Under the pieces are notes generated by a model. The model saw nothing but the letters and a program-made list of their open reading frames with translations. It did not search any database and was not told where the DNA came from. From Phycisphaerae bacterium (lineage in GTDB: Bacteria > Planctomycetota > Phycisphaerae > UBA1845 > UTPLA1), in the NCBI GenBank assembly GCA_035275405.1, contig DATEMU010000013.1, forward strand, positions 62,001 through 126,000: 64,000 nucleotides of DNA. Reading direction: 5' to 3'. A program made the position numbers and the translations under genes. Below, piece by piece: positions 27,142 to 34,825 of the stretch; position 1 is the first letter of the stretch; the number at the start of each line of letters is the position of its first letter.

Positions 27142-27315
27142 TTACGGCATGGCGGTCTCAATGTCCACAAACGTCGAGGAGACCTTCGTGCCCAGCGCGC
27201 TAATCGCGCCCAGGGAGATCACGATGATCAGGGCGAGCATGACGGCATACTCGGTCGCCGTCGCGCCTTCCTCTTCTCGAATAAACGACTTCACTCGGTT
27301 AATCAAAGCCTTCAT
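27142..27315 (-). CDS. flp: Flp/Fap-type IVb pilin, first copy
   Basis: 57 residues with leader MKALINRVKSFIREEEG, then ATATEYAVML and a hydrophobic helix ending ISALGTKVSST. The ATG is preceded by AAGGAGAGGAG, the strongest ribosome site in the pilus locus, which suits a major structural subunit. It is the promoter-proximal gene of the cluster, with nearly 700 bases of gene-free DNA upstream. Confidence 0.94.
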   Translation of the reverse strand: MKALINRVKSFIREEEGATATEYAVMLALIIVISLGAISALGTKVSSTFVDIETAMP

Positions 27316-28004
27316 GACTTCTCCTCTCCTTGCAGGGAACGGACGCATGTCCCCGGGGTTTGAGGGCCGAGCGTCGACATCCTGCCGGCGTTCGCGCCCC
27401 TGCTTCGTATCCCTCCAACACGGAGGGATCCACCTCCGACAGCGTCCGTTCTGTCGCGACTCCTGCTCGAATCTCGATGCGGACTTCCCGGCGCGGTACC
27501 CCGCACCGAACCGATCGAGACCCGATGTATTCCATTGCGAAGGATTCGCTTGTCGCGGCGCTCCACAGGCGCCCAAGCGCGTGATGTGCGGCGACGGCGC
27601 TTCATGCATCGCACCCGTCGCCACCCCCCACAACCAACCAGGCCGGACGGCCATCAGCCCACCGGTCTGTCCCCGCCGATCGTCCGTCACGGACATCGCG
27701 GGAGCCTTCGCCTGATCGTCGTTGGGACCATCGGCGACGGCCATCTTGAACATAAGAAATGGCGCCGCTGGAGGCAAATCGCACGAGAAACAATTTTGAA
27801 TGCTGCGCATCGTCGGACCTTCCGCACGGCGATGCGGGGGGGACTTACCGGTAATCCATATCGGTAAGGGACCGCGCGGGGTCTTCCCAAAACGGACGTG
27901 AAGTTATGGGAAATAACCGCGCCGACCCGATGAGCGGCCATTATCAACACTAGGAACGGCTCTCGCCCCGTGATGTCGTTTGGGCGGCGGGAATTGCAAT
28001 CGTG
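27316..28004. promoter_or_regulatory. Long leader/promoter region of the pilus locus
   Basis: 689 bases without a gene I can support. It contains a perfect ten-base palindrome TTACCGGTAA at 27845-27854 with an additional half-site CGGTAAG just after (27862-27868), a plausible operator, and a CCCTCC/GGAGGG hairpin at 27411-27427. I could not identify a -35/-10 or sigma-54 pair with confidence. Long untranslated leaders are compatible with post-transcriptional control of pilin. Confidence 0.4.
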
Positions 28005-29159
28005 TTACCGGCCGCCCCAGCGCGGCTCCAGGTCCCAGCGCGGGTCCTCCTCGGCCGTGTCAGCAAGCAATCCCTGCGGATCAAACGTCTCCTGCCACCA
28101 TGCGGCGAAGGAGGCCAGCGCCTGTTCCCGCTCCGACGGTTCGGCCCCGCGCGGCAGTCGGATCGACTGGTCCAAATGGGGGGGACGGCGACCGAGGGTG
28201 ACATCCATGTCAAACCCCTTCCCACCGCGCAACAAGTGCATCCCCGGCTTGGGCGGCGCGGCGTTCGTCCGCGGATCGGCGGCCGGATCCGGCGCCGCTT
28301 CCGGCAGCTTGCCCCGGCACCACTTTCCGAAATGCTCAATCGTTGCTTCCAATGGAAGAGGTTTGTCATTGAGCGCGAGGATCAAGTCCCCCTTGGCAAT
28401 GTGCGGCTGATCTTCCTTCTTGAGCTTCCAGTCTAGCGTCGTGTCATCCTCCACCAGCAGCCCCGCGGCTTCGTACGGAACGCGCGGATCATCGTCGTGG
28501 CGAACTACGCGCACACGCGCCTTGGGAAAGGCGGCGGGCGTAAATCCCGCGATGACCGACGAATCCAGTCGCACCCCCTGCCCGCCGCGAATCACGTTCA
28601 ACACGCACACCGTCCCGGGCCGCTGCGAAGCGATCCACTGCGTAAACTCGATCGCCGGATAGTCCTTCGTGCCGGTTCGGCCGTTCAGCGCCATGATCAA
28701 ATCGCCGCGCAGCAGGCCCGCTCGATCCGCGCCGGTGCCATGAAACACGTCCCGAAGAAGCAGCCCGGACGCCCACGGCGGTACGCGCAGGTCTCCGGAA
28801 TCCGGCGTATTCACGCCGCCGTGCGAAATTCCCAGAAACGCCCTCGGCGGGCCCAGGTGCTCGGCCAGGTAGATCTCCCGTGCGACCTGCCGGATCCGCT
28901 TGCGAACCTCGTAGCTCTTCGTCTCGCGGAACTCCGACCGCAGGCCGCGATAAGCCGACGTGCCCGCGTCCATCAGCGCGTTGCACGCCGCCTCTCGAAC
29001 CGACCAGCGCGGGCTGCTCAAATCACGGATCAATCGCTCGATCGCCTCCGGTGGCGGCGGTGAAGCGGGCGGGCTGGGCGGCGGAAGCTCCTGACCGTTG
29101 GACAACGCGCAAAAACTGCCGATCACTAAAGCGGTGAAGAGTTGCCGGCGGGTCGACAC
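28005..29159 (-). CDS. Exported PDZ-domain protein
   Basis: 384 residues from a GTG at 29159 with GGGAG seven bases upstream; a TTG at 29186 is in frame. A signal peptide (LFTALVIGSFCALSNG) is followed by a HEAT-like pair of helices (LIRDLSSPRWSVREAACNAL) and a region PRAFLGISHGGVNTPDSGD. Around residues 150-215 is a PDZ domain (GTGADRAGLLRGDLIMALNG); a second degenerate PDZ-like part follows (AKGDLILALNDKPL). No protease domain is visible, so it is probably a substrate-binding or scaffold protein. It is divergent from the XRE/S24 regulator. Confidence 0.75.
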   Translation of the reverse strand: MSTRRQLFTALVIGSFCALSNGQELPPPSPPASPPPPEAIERLIRDLSSPRWSVREAACNALMDAGTSAYRGLRSEFRETKSYEVRKRIRQVAREIYLAEHLGPPRAFLGISHGGVNTPDSGDLRVPPWASGLLLRDVFHGTGADRAGLLRGDLIMALNGRTGTKDYPAIEFTQWIASQRPGTVCVLNVIRGGQGVRLDSSVIAGFTPAAFPKARVRVVRHDDDPRVPYEAAGLLVEDDTTLDWKLKKEDQPHIAKGDLILALNDKPLPLEATIEHFGKWCRGKLPEAAPDPAADPRTNAAPPKPGMHLLRGGKGFDMDVTLGRRPPHLDQSIRLPRGAEPSEREQALASFAAWWQETFDPQGLLADTAEEDPRWDLEPRWGGR

Positions 29160-29251
29160 TGAAATGCTCCCAAGTACTGTTATCAATGTAGTACGCTTCG
29201 GGGCCCGCGCCCATTGCAGGGTCCGTCATCCCGACCGCGAGGCCGGCGTAT

Positions 29252-29278
29252 TATTGGTAGCCAATAGCCTCCCAATAG
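29252..29278. promoter_or_regulatory. Inverted-repeat operator upstream of the XRE/S24 gene
   Basis: TATTGG at 29252-29257 and CCAATA at 29261-29266 form a perfect inverted repeat with a three-base spacer, and a further CCAATAG half-site follows at 29272-29278. A -10-like TATCAT at 29280-29285 lies six bases before the ATG at 29292, suggesting a leaderless message. The placement fits autoregulation by the encoded HTH protein. Confidence 0.55.
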
Positions 29279-29291
29279 TTATCATAGCGCC

Positions 29292-29957
29292 ATGGCGAAC
29301 AAGCGTACCTCCCCGCGAACATCGACGCGACCGGACCCGCTCGGTCTGCGCCTTCGCGAGATTCGCCGCCGGCAGGGCATGACGCAGACCGAACTCGCCG
29401 CGCGGGCCAACGTCAACCAGGGTTACCTTTCGTCGATTGAAAAAGGCGATCACCGCCCGCGGCCCACCATGCTCCGCGCCATCGCCGTCGCGCTCGGCGT
29501 CCCCGAGGCCGTCCTGCTCGGCGAAGGCGAGGGTCACGACGCGCCGCAGCGCCTGGATACCCGCGAATTACCGCTGTTCGGCAGCATCCCCAACGGCCCG
29601 CCCTCCGGCTCGCAGGAACAACTCGAGATGTTTCCGGTGCTGCGCCACCTGTGGCACTCCGATCGCTACTGCCTCCGCTGCGAGTTCGATTCGATGGAGC
29701 CGACCCTCAAGCGCGGCGACATCATCCTCGTCGACTACCGCCCCGGCGTGGAGCCCGAGTTCGTGCAAGGCAAGATCTGTGCCTGCCTCGTGGACGGTCG
29801 CCCGACCCTTAAGCGCGTCAGCGTCGAGGGCACCGGCGACAAGCGGCTGATCATCCTCCGCGGCGACAACCCCAACGTCCCGCCCATGATTATTGACAAT
29901 TCACACGAGTTTTCCATCCAGGGCATCGCCGTATCTCTCGTCAGCAGAGAGTTTTAG
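29292..29957 (+). CDS. XRE helix-turn-helix regulator with S24/LexA-like peptidase domain
   Basis: 221 residues. Residues 17-75 are an XRE/HTH_3 DNA-binding domain (RLREIRRRQGMTQTELAARA). Residues 94-220 are a LexA/CI-type S24 domain with candidate catalytic Ser134 in FDSMEPTL and Lys174 in PTLKRVS. A cleavable Ala-Gly or Cys-Gly is not obvious at the inter-domain site (LPLFGSIPNG), so self-cleavage is uncertain. Such proteins are stress-responsive repressors of mobile or defence genes. It is immediately upstream of the ABC-GNAT gene on the same strand, and may control it. Confidence 0.9.
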   Translation: MANKRTSPRTSTRPDPLGLRLREIRRRQGMTQTELAARANVNQGYLSSIEKGDHRPRPTMLRAIAVALGVPEAVLLGEGEGHDAPQRLDTRELPLFGSIPNGPPSGSQEQLEMFPVLRHLWHSDRYCLRCEFDSMEPTLKRGDIILVDYRPGVEPEFVQGKICACLVDGRPTLKRVSVEGTGDKRLIILRGDNPNVPPMIIDNSHEFSIQGIAVSLVSREF

Positions 29958-29998
29958 GCCGAGCCAGTTCCGATAACCAATTGAAATATTGAATAATA

Positions 29999-30027
29999 TT
30001 GATTTATCCACCGCCTCGTGCTATGTT
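29999..30027 (+). promoter_or_regulatory. Candidate sigma-70 promoter of the ABC-GNAT gene
   Basis: TTGATT at 29999-30004, a 17-base spacer, and TATGTT at 30022-30027. It sits in a distinctly AT-rich island (29975-30025) that also contains the near-palindrome AATATTGAATAATATT, a possible binding site for the upstream regulator. AAGGAGG-like AAGGAGGG follows at 30050-30057 before the ATG at 30065. Confidence 0.6.
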
Positions 30028-30064
30028 TGTTAGGTAAAAGTTTGGTGTTAAGGAGGGCCCTTTC

Positions 30065-31585
30065 ATGTCCACCGCCATCGGTCGCTCGATTATGCTCCGC
30101 GTCATTCGTGAGCCCGGATACGTCCCCGTCACGCCGCGCGTCCGCGACATCTGCACCACCTTCGGTATCACTCATCGCGCCGAGCCGCGCATCATCGCCG
30201 ACGGTCTGCGGCTCGATCTTGCACCGGGCACAATTACATTCCTGACCGGTCCATCGGGCAGCGGGAAGACTTCGCTTCTCGCCGCCATCGCTGAACAGTC
30301 GCCGGGCGCGGTCCATGTCGGCGGCGCACGATTTCCCGCCGATCGCTCGATTGTCGATGGCATCGCCCCGCAGCGCCCGCTTTCAACGGCCCTCGAAATC
30401 CTCACCGCCTGCGGTCTGGGCGAGCCGCGACTGTGGGTACGCCGCTTTGCCGACTTGTCCGACGGCGAGAAGTTCCGCGCCGCCCTGGCCCGCACCCTCG
30501 GCAGCTCGCCGGAGGGCCGCGCGCCCGCCATCATCCTCTGCGACGAATTCGCCGAATCCCTCCACCGCCGCGCCGCCCGGGCGATCGCCTACAACCTCCG
30601 CAAGCTTGTCACGCGCCACCGCCTGATCCTCGTCGCCGCGTCCTCCCACGGCGATCTCATCGACGATCTGCAGCCGAATCAGATCCTCAGGCTGAATGGA
30701 GAACAGCCGCCCTCGGCTGTTCTTCGTCCGGAACACTGCCGCCAAGCCGTCTCCCTCCGCCGCCGCGCGACGATCGAGCCCGGCCGTCTCAGCGAGTATC
30801 AGCTATTCTCGGGCATGCACTATCGTCAGCGCGACAATCTCGGCTTCGTGGACAAGGTCTTCCTGCTCCGCGAGCGCCCGCGCGGCGAGCCGCTCGGCAT
30901 CGTCGTCTTCGCCCACGCCCCCGTCGAGCTGGCCCTGCGCAACCACGCGACCGGCGGCCGGTTCGTCCGCAATATCCGCCGGCTCAACCGCGAGCTGCGC
31001 ATCCTCCGCCGCCTCGTCATGCACCCCGACGTCCGCGGCTGCGGACTGGGCCACTGGTTCGTCCGCCGAACGCTGCCGCAAGTCGGCGTCCGTTTCGTCG
31101 AATGCCTCGCGGTCATGGGGGCCGTCAACCCCGTCTTCGAACGCGCCGGCATGACGCGGATCGGCCGCTGCCCGGTTCCGCGCGGTCGCCTGGCCCTGCT
31201 TGAACGGATGCGCCAGCTCAAGCTCGATCCGTTCAACCCGGATTTCGCCAGCCGCATCGCGCGGTATCCGCGAGTCCGCCGACTGGTGCAGGAGACGATT
31301 CACGATTATGTCGAAACGACGCAAGGCGGCTCGAAATTCCGAGCTGTGGGCCGCCGACCCGACGAACTCGTCCGCGCCTTCCAACAACTCCTCGGCGACC
31401 CGCCGGTCTATTACCTCTGGGATCGTGAAGGCGAGTTTCCAAAGTACGCGCCCATTTCCACCTGCCGCCCGCGCGGAAGTTCGCCCTGTGACAACGAGCC
31501 GACGCGCACCGAACGCGAGGCGTCTGGCGGGTCCGATCGCCACCGGCCCGATGGCGGCGACTCCTGCCGGAGTAGCTCCCCATAA
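30065..31585 (+). CDS. ABC-class ATPase fused to a GNAT (Mom-like?) acyltransferase domain
   Basis: 506 residues. Residues about 40-225 are a soluble ABC ATPase: Walker A GPSGSGKT (62-69), signature variant LSDGE near 140 and Walker B AIILCDEFAES. There are no membrane segments. From about residue 235 the chain continues into a GNAT-like domain (YQLFSGMHYRQRDNLGFVDK; LGIVVFAHAP; VMHPDVRGCGLGHWFVRR; MGAVNPVFERAGMTRIG). I recall ABC-GNAT fusions from phage and island genes and the domain has features of Mom-type DNA-modification acyltransferases, but this is inference. The last 60 residues are charged and low-complexity. It has a strong ribosome site and its own promoter, and follows the S24 regulator. 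Confidence 0.8.
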   Translation: MSTAIGRSIMLRVIREPGYVPVTPRVRDICTTFGITHRAEPRIIADGLRLDLAPGTITFLTGPSGSGKTSLLAAIAEQSPGAVHVGGARFPADRSIVDGIAPQRPLSTALEILTACGLGEPRLWVRRFADLSDGEKFRAALARTLGSSPEGRAPAIILCDEFAESLHRRAARAIAYNLRKLVTRHRLILVAASSHGDLIDDLQPNQILRLNGEQPPSAVLRPEHCRQAVSLRRRATIEPGRLSEYQLFSGMHYRQRDNLGFVDKVFLLRERPRGEPLGIVVFAHAPVELALRNHATGGRFVRNIRRLNRELRILRRLVMHPDVRGCGLGHWFVRRTLPQVGVRFVECLAVMGAVNPVFERAGMTRIGRCPVPRGRLALLERMRQLKLDPFNPDFASRIARYPRVRRLVQETIHDYVETTQGGSKFRAVGRRPDELVRAFQQLLGDPPVYYLWDREGEFPKYAPISTCRPRGSSPCDNEPTRTEREASGGSDRHRPDGGDSCRSSSP

Positions 31586-31817
31586 GGCGGACATCCCATC
31601 CTGTATCAGGGACAAATCATCGTATGTGAACTCCGGCCGGATCGAGACAAGTATCGTCTTGGCCATCCACATCCGCACGCACGACAGAGCCTTTATGGGA
31701 CCGAAAGATGTCGTCCGGCGTGAAACTCAGCAACAAAATCAATGCCATGATTCGGCCGATATCCCTGGCAAGGAATGCCCGGCGGCGATTTCCGTTTTCC
31801 AACGGCGAGGATCGGTC

Positions 31818-32345
31818 ATGCAAATCGGCTCGAGTCTCTTCGATATTCTGTCGCGTCTTCAACCATCTACTGTGAATACGAGCCTTTCTCGACTTACCGC
31901 CCCGTCGCAGGGCGAGCCGATCATCTTGGCCGACTCGCTCCTTCAACTCCTTGCCGACGAGACGACGACCGATGAGACCGCGGCAATCGAGACGCCCGAG
32001 ACGGTCGGCGACATCATCGCTGAACCCGTCGATCCCGATGTGTCGACCGACGTGCCGGCCACGGACACGGACGAGCCCACGACGACGGACGATGTATTGC
32101 CGCCGTCCCCGGCGCCCGATTCAGACGAAGAGGAAGCGCGAGGCGTCGTGCGGCTCCTACAGAGTGGCCACTTCAAGGGCGTGGCCGACCTGCGACTGCG
32201 GCTCAATCATTTCGACGAACTGTCGCATGAGTCGCTTCCCGCCGTCGAACCGGCCAAGGGCAACGGAAAAGCGTACAACAAATTCCTGGCGGAATACGAC
32301 GCGAAGTTCGCCCCCGCGACACCGGAAGTGGACGAAGTGGCCTGA
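31818..32345 (+). CDS. Acidic hypothetical protein following the ABC-GNAT gene
   Basis: 175 residues from the ATG at 31818 (GAGGA upstream). It has an N-terminal amphipathic stretch (SSLFDILSRLQPSTVNT), a long acidic Thr/Asp/Pro-rich linker of about 80 residues, and a short helical C-terminal part (ARGVVRLLQSGHFKGVADLR...AYNKFLAEYDAKF). No family is recognised. The frame runs open through the ABC-GNAT gene upstream, but only the portion from 31818 has plausible composition. The 232 bases before it carry no gene I can support. Confidence 0.5.
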   Translation: MQIGSSLFDILSRLQPSTVNTSLSRLTAPSQGEPIILADSLLQLLADETTTDETAAIETPETVGDIIAEPVDPDVSTDVPATDTDEPTTTDDVLPPSPAPDSDEEEARGVVRLLQSGHFKGVADLRLRLNHFDELSHESLPAVEPAKGNGKAYNKFLAEYDAKFAPATPEVDEVA

Positions 32346-32537
32346 CGCCGATCCACCCCTCCCCTCCACCTCCACACCTACACGCCATTGGCCTGTGCCT
32401 GAAAAGGCGAACGATTCATGACGCTGCCGATACGACGCCGAGCGGCGCCACATGCGTCGGGCGAATGGGATCTACCGGCCGGACACAGTGAACAAATCCA
32501 GGCTTTGAAATACAATCCTCTGACAAGGAGGGCCTTC

Positions 32538-32939
32538 TTGTCGGATCGAATCTCACAAACGGTCTTTGGCATGCCCAGACAAATCTGGGAACGGCACCAT
32601 CGTTGGTTCTACGCTGGCGCTATCGTGATTGCCTTTTTTTGGTGCCTGTTGATGTATTACCTGCCCTCCGTCCGGCCGTGGGGAGGCATTGCTGCTCTGG
32701 TTCTCAACAGCCTCGTCTTATTGCGATGGGTGAATGGAAGGCGGCTGATCCGGAAACTGCGTGATGCAAACTACGAAGTCTGCATCGTATGAGGTTATTC
32801 CTTGAAAGGGCTTCCGAGAATACATCATTGCCCGGAGTGTGGACTCGCCTTCGACAAGGACCAATTGGAGCGGCGGTGGAATTATGCAATATCATTCGGC
32901 CGCGAGCCTTTCGAGCTGCGGGCGCGTAAGAAAAAATAA
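32538..32939 (+). pseudogene. Membrane zinc-ribbon module interrupted by in-frame UGA at a Cys site
   Basis: Starts at a TTG (32538) with AAGGAGG six bases upstream, aligning with the ATG of the next gene: ISQTVFGMPRQIWERHH compared with ISRTVFGFPRHVWDRFH. Two membrane segments follow. At 32790-32792 a TGA replaces the second cysteine of the ribbon motif (CIV-UGA-GYSLKGLP, compared with CIVCGYSLRGLP). The frame then continues without any other stop, still encodes HHCPECGLAFDKDQL, and ends in TAA at 32937-32939, overlapping the next ATG by one base. It is either a nonsense-mutated gene, a sequencing error or a UGA-recoded (selenocysteine) protein. I rate plain nonsense mutation as most likely. 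Confidence 0.7.
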
Positions 32940-33715
32940 TGGCCGAGCGAATTTCACGAACGGTATTCGGCTTCCCCCGTCATGTCTGGGACCGTTTTCA
33001 CAAACGGTATGTCGTCATTGTCCCTGCGTTCGTGTCGGTGGGGCTACTCGCGCTGTTCCTGCCCGATCCCTGGCGATGGCCCCTTGTTATTACCCTCAAT
33101 CTCACGGTACCAATTCTGCTCTACGAGCGCTATCGCGCCGCCCGCCGATTGGATCGACAGCTGAGCGCGGAAAAATACGAAATCTGCATCGTTTGCGGTT
33201 ATTCGCTGCGCGGACTGCCGACCGCATCGGTCTGCCCGGAATGCGGCTACGAGTACAATAAAGAGCAACTGGCGCGACTTTGGAAGACCGCTCTGCTGGG
33301 CCCTGCATCGATCGCCCCTCCCGAACATCTTCAGGGCAAGTCCTTCCGATCCCGGCATCTTTTCCCGACCGTCCTGGGGGTTCCCCGGCAGATTTGGAAA
33401 CACGGCGCCTGGGCGGTCATCATGGCGCTTGGATTTCTGGCCGGCCTCGTCGCGTCACCCAATACCCCCCGTGCCTTTCAGAGTTCTGTGATGGGCTTCG
33501 GTCCGTTGCTCATCATCGCCGTCATGGTCGTCTATTTCATCTCCTGCGCCCGCCTTGATCGAAGTCTCAAGGGCCTCAATTACGAAAAATGTATCCTCTG
33601 CGGCCATCTACTGACGGACTTGCCAAAACACGGTTCGTGCCCCGATTGCGGATTTGTCTTCGACAAAGCGCTTCTGGCGGAGCAATGGCGGTTTTGGTTG
33701 CTGGGAGCTCGTTAA
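32939..33715 (+). CDS. Membrane protein with two tandem TM/zinc-ribbon modules
   Basis: 258 residues made of two repeats of the same module. Each module has a short TVxGxPRxxW motif (TVFGFPRHVW; TVLGVPRQIW), two hydrophobic helices, and a four-cysteine ribbon (CIVCGYSLRGLP...CPECGYEYN; CILCGHLLTDLP...CPDCGFVFD). The preceding gene is a third copy. Similar CPECG ribbons are widespread in planctomycete membrane proteins, but the function is unknown. The start overlaps the upstream frame's stop by one base. Confidence 0.8.
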   Translation: MAERISRTVFGFPRHVWDRFHKRYVVIVPAFVSVGLLALFLPDPWRWPLVITLNLTVPILLYERYRAARRLDRQLSAEKYEICIVCGYSLRGLPTASVCPECGYEYNKEQLARLWKTALLGPASIAPPEHLQGKSFRSRHLFPTVLGVPRQIWKHGAWAVIMALGFLAGLVASPNTPRAFQSSVMGFGPLLIIAVMVVYFISCARLDRSLKGLNYEKCILCGHLLTDLPKHGSCPDCGFVFDKALLAEQWRFWLLGAR

Positions 33716-33728
33716 TACTGCGTCAAAC

Positions 33729-33760
33729 AAAAAAGCCCCCCACCGCGAGGCAAGGGGCTC
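33729..33760 (-). terminator. Rho-independent terminator of the PEP-CTERM gene
   Basis: On the minus strand, AGCCCC pairs with GGGGCT (33754-33759 with 33734-33739) across a 14-base loop and is followed by six T (33729-33734). It lies 30 bases after the stop of the leftward PEP-CTERM gene and just after the convergent zinc-ribbon gene. Confidence 0.8.
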
Positions 33761-33789
33761 GGTTGTGTACGCAATTTGTAAAGCGGGAC

Positions 33790-34518
33790 TTACCGTCGCC
33801 GCCGCACCAGGGCCAGTCCGCCGAAGGCGAGCAGGGCGAGCGTGGCCGGTTCCGGGGAGTATTGAAGGCTATCGGGGGCGGTGCCCAGACCAAAGGCGGA
33901 GGGCGAGATAATATCCGTTTCGACACAGCCGGAGACGCCACTGAAGACAAACGTCGCCGCTTCCAACACAAGGAGATCATTGTCAAGATTGGCGGTGGAA
34001 GCGTCCGCTTTGTAGAGGGAGTAGTCCAGACCATCCACAATATTGCCCATGAAGTTGTTGGGCGTCAGGCCGTTGTTGCCGACGGTCCCCACGCCGAACC
34101 CAAGGAAAGGTGACAATGCCGCATTCATGTTCCGGAATTGCCAGGTGTCATCCCCGGCGACAACGGCCTTGAGGTTGGCATTCGCCGTTACCAGCGAATC
34201 CGGAGCATCCTGGTCGGTCAACCAGACATCCCCGGTGGCGCTGACATAGGTCAACGCGGGGCGCACGTTGTTGCAAACGACGTCAAAGTAATAACTGGAA
34301 AGTAAATCGTTCGGGTTCTGGCTGTGGACCGGCGAATCGTTGATCAGGTTGATGGTCAGGGTGTTGCCGCTGATGGTCAGATGGGACTCAAAGGCAACCG
34401 GCACACCCGCGGACGACAACCCCGACCACGTGTGAATCACAGTGGCCTGAGCGGGCGCGGCAACGACGGCCGTTGCCAGACCCAGCATGCACAAGAGCCC
34501 GCGTTTGACTGGACCCAT
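33790..34518 (-). CDS. PEP-CTERM sorting-signal exported protein
   Basis: 242 residues from the ATG at 34518 (AAAGGA eight bases upstream). A signal peptide (LLCMLGLATAVVAAPAQA) leads a beta-rich body of about 190 residues without recognised domain. The C-terminus has the canonical sorting signal: PEPATLALLAFGGLALV followed by RRRR. It is a likely substrate of the exosortase at 8167-9171. The gene is monocistronic, with its own terminator. Confidence 0.93.
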   Translation of the reverse strand: MGPVKRGLLCMLGLATAVVAAPAQATVIHTWSGLSSAGVPVAFESHLTISGNTLTINLINDSPVHSQNPNDLLSSYYFDVVCNNVRPALTYVSATGDVWLTDQDAPDSLVTANANLKAVVAGDDTWQFRNMNAALSPFLGFGVGTVGNNGLTPNNFMGNIVDGLDYSLYKADASTANLDNDLLVLEAATFVFSGVSGCVETDIISPSAFGLGTAPDSLQYSPEPATLALLAFGGLALVRRRR

Positions 34519-34825
34519 TTTCACAATCCTTTCCCTTTGTCGCCTCAAGCACACTCTCCCTTCATCACGAAGGCGTATGCGAAGCAACCGTGCGGGAGCA
34601 ACTTCCCTAAAAGAGACTGGGCGAACCCCCCAATGGCCCGCTCCTCCTTACTACTCAGACCCATAGTAGCGGAAAACGATCCGAACAATCAAGGCCTTGA
34701 CGCGAAATCTCCGCCAAGTACATGGACGACCGACGATGGCGACGGTGGGGCGACCCCATAACCCGCCGTCATATTCGTTACAGTCCCCACCGACCGCGCA
34801 GACCAGCGCCGACGCCGCTTGCCAG

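Noticed and set aside
25762-27315. Type IV pilus (PilA/PilD) instead of Tad
   Set aside because: The pilins are 57 residues with the Flp-type EYAVML motif, and the peptidase lacks a methylase domain, which fits Tad.
31200-31817. Longer version of the acidic protein
   Set aside because: It overlaps the ABC-GNAT coding sequence in another frame; only the part from 31818 has its own ribosome site and natural composition.
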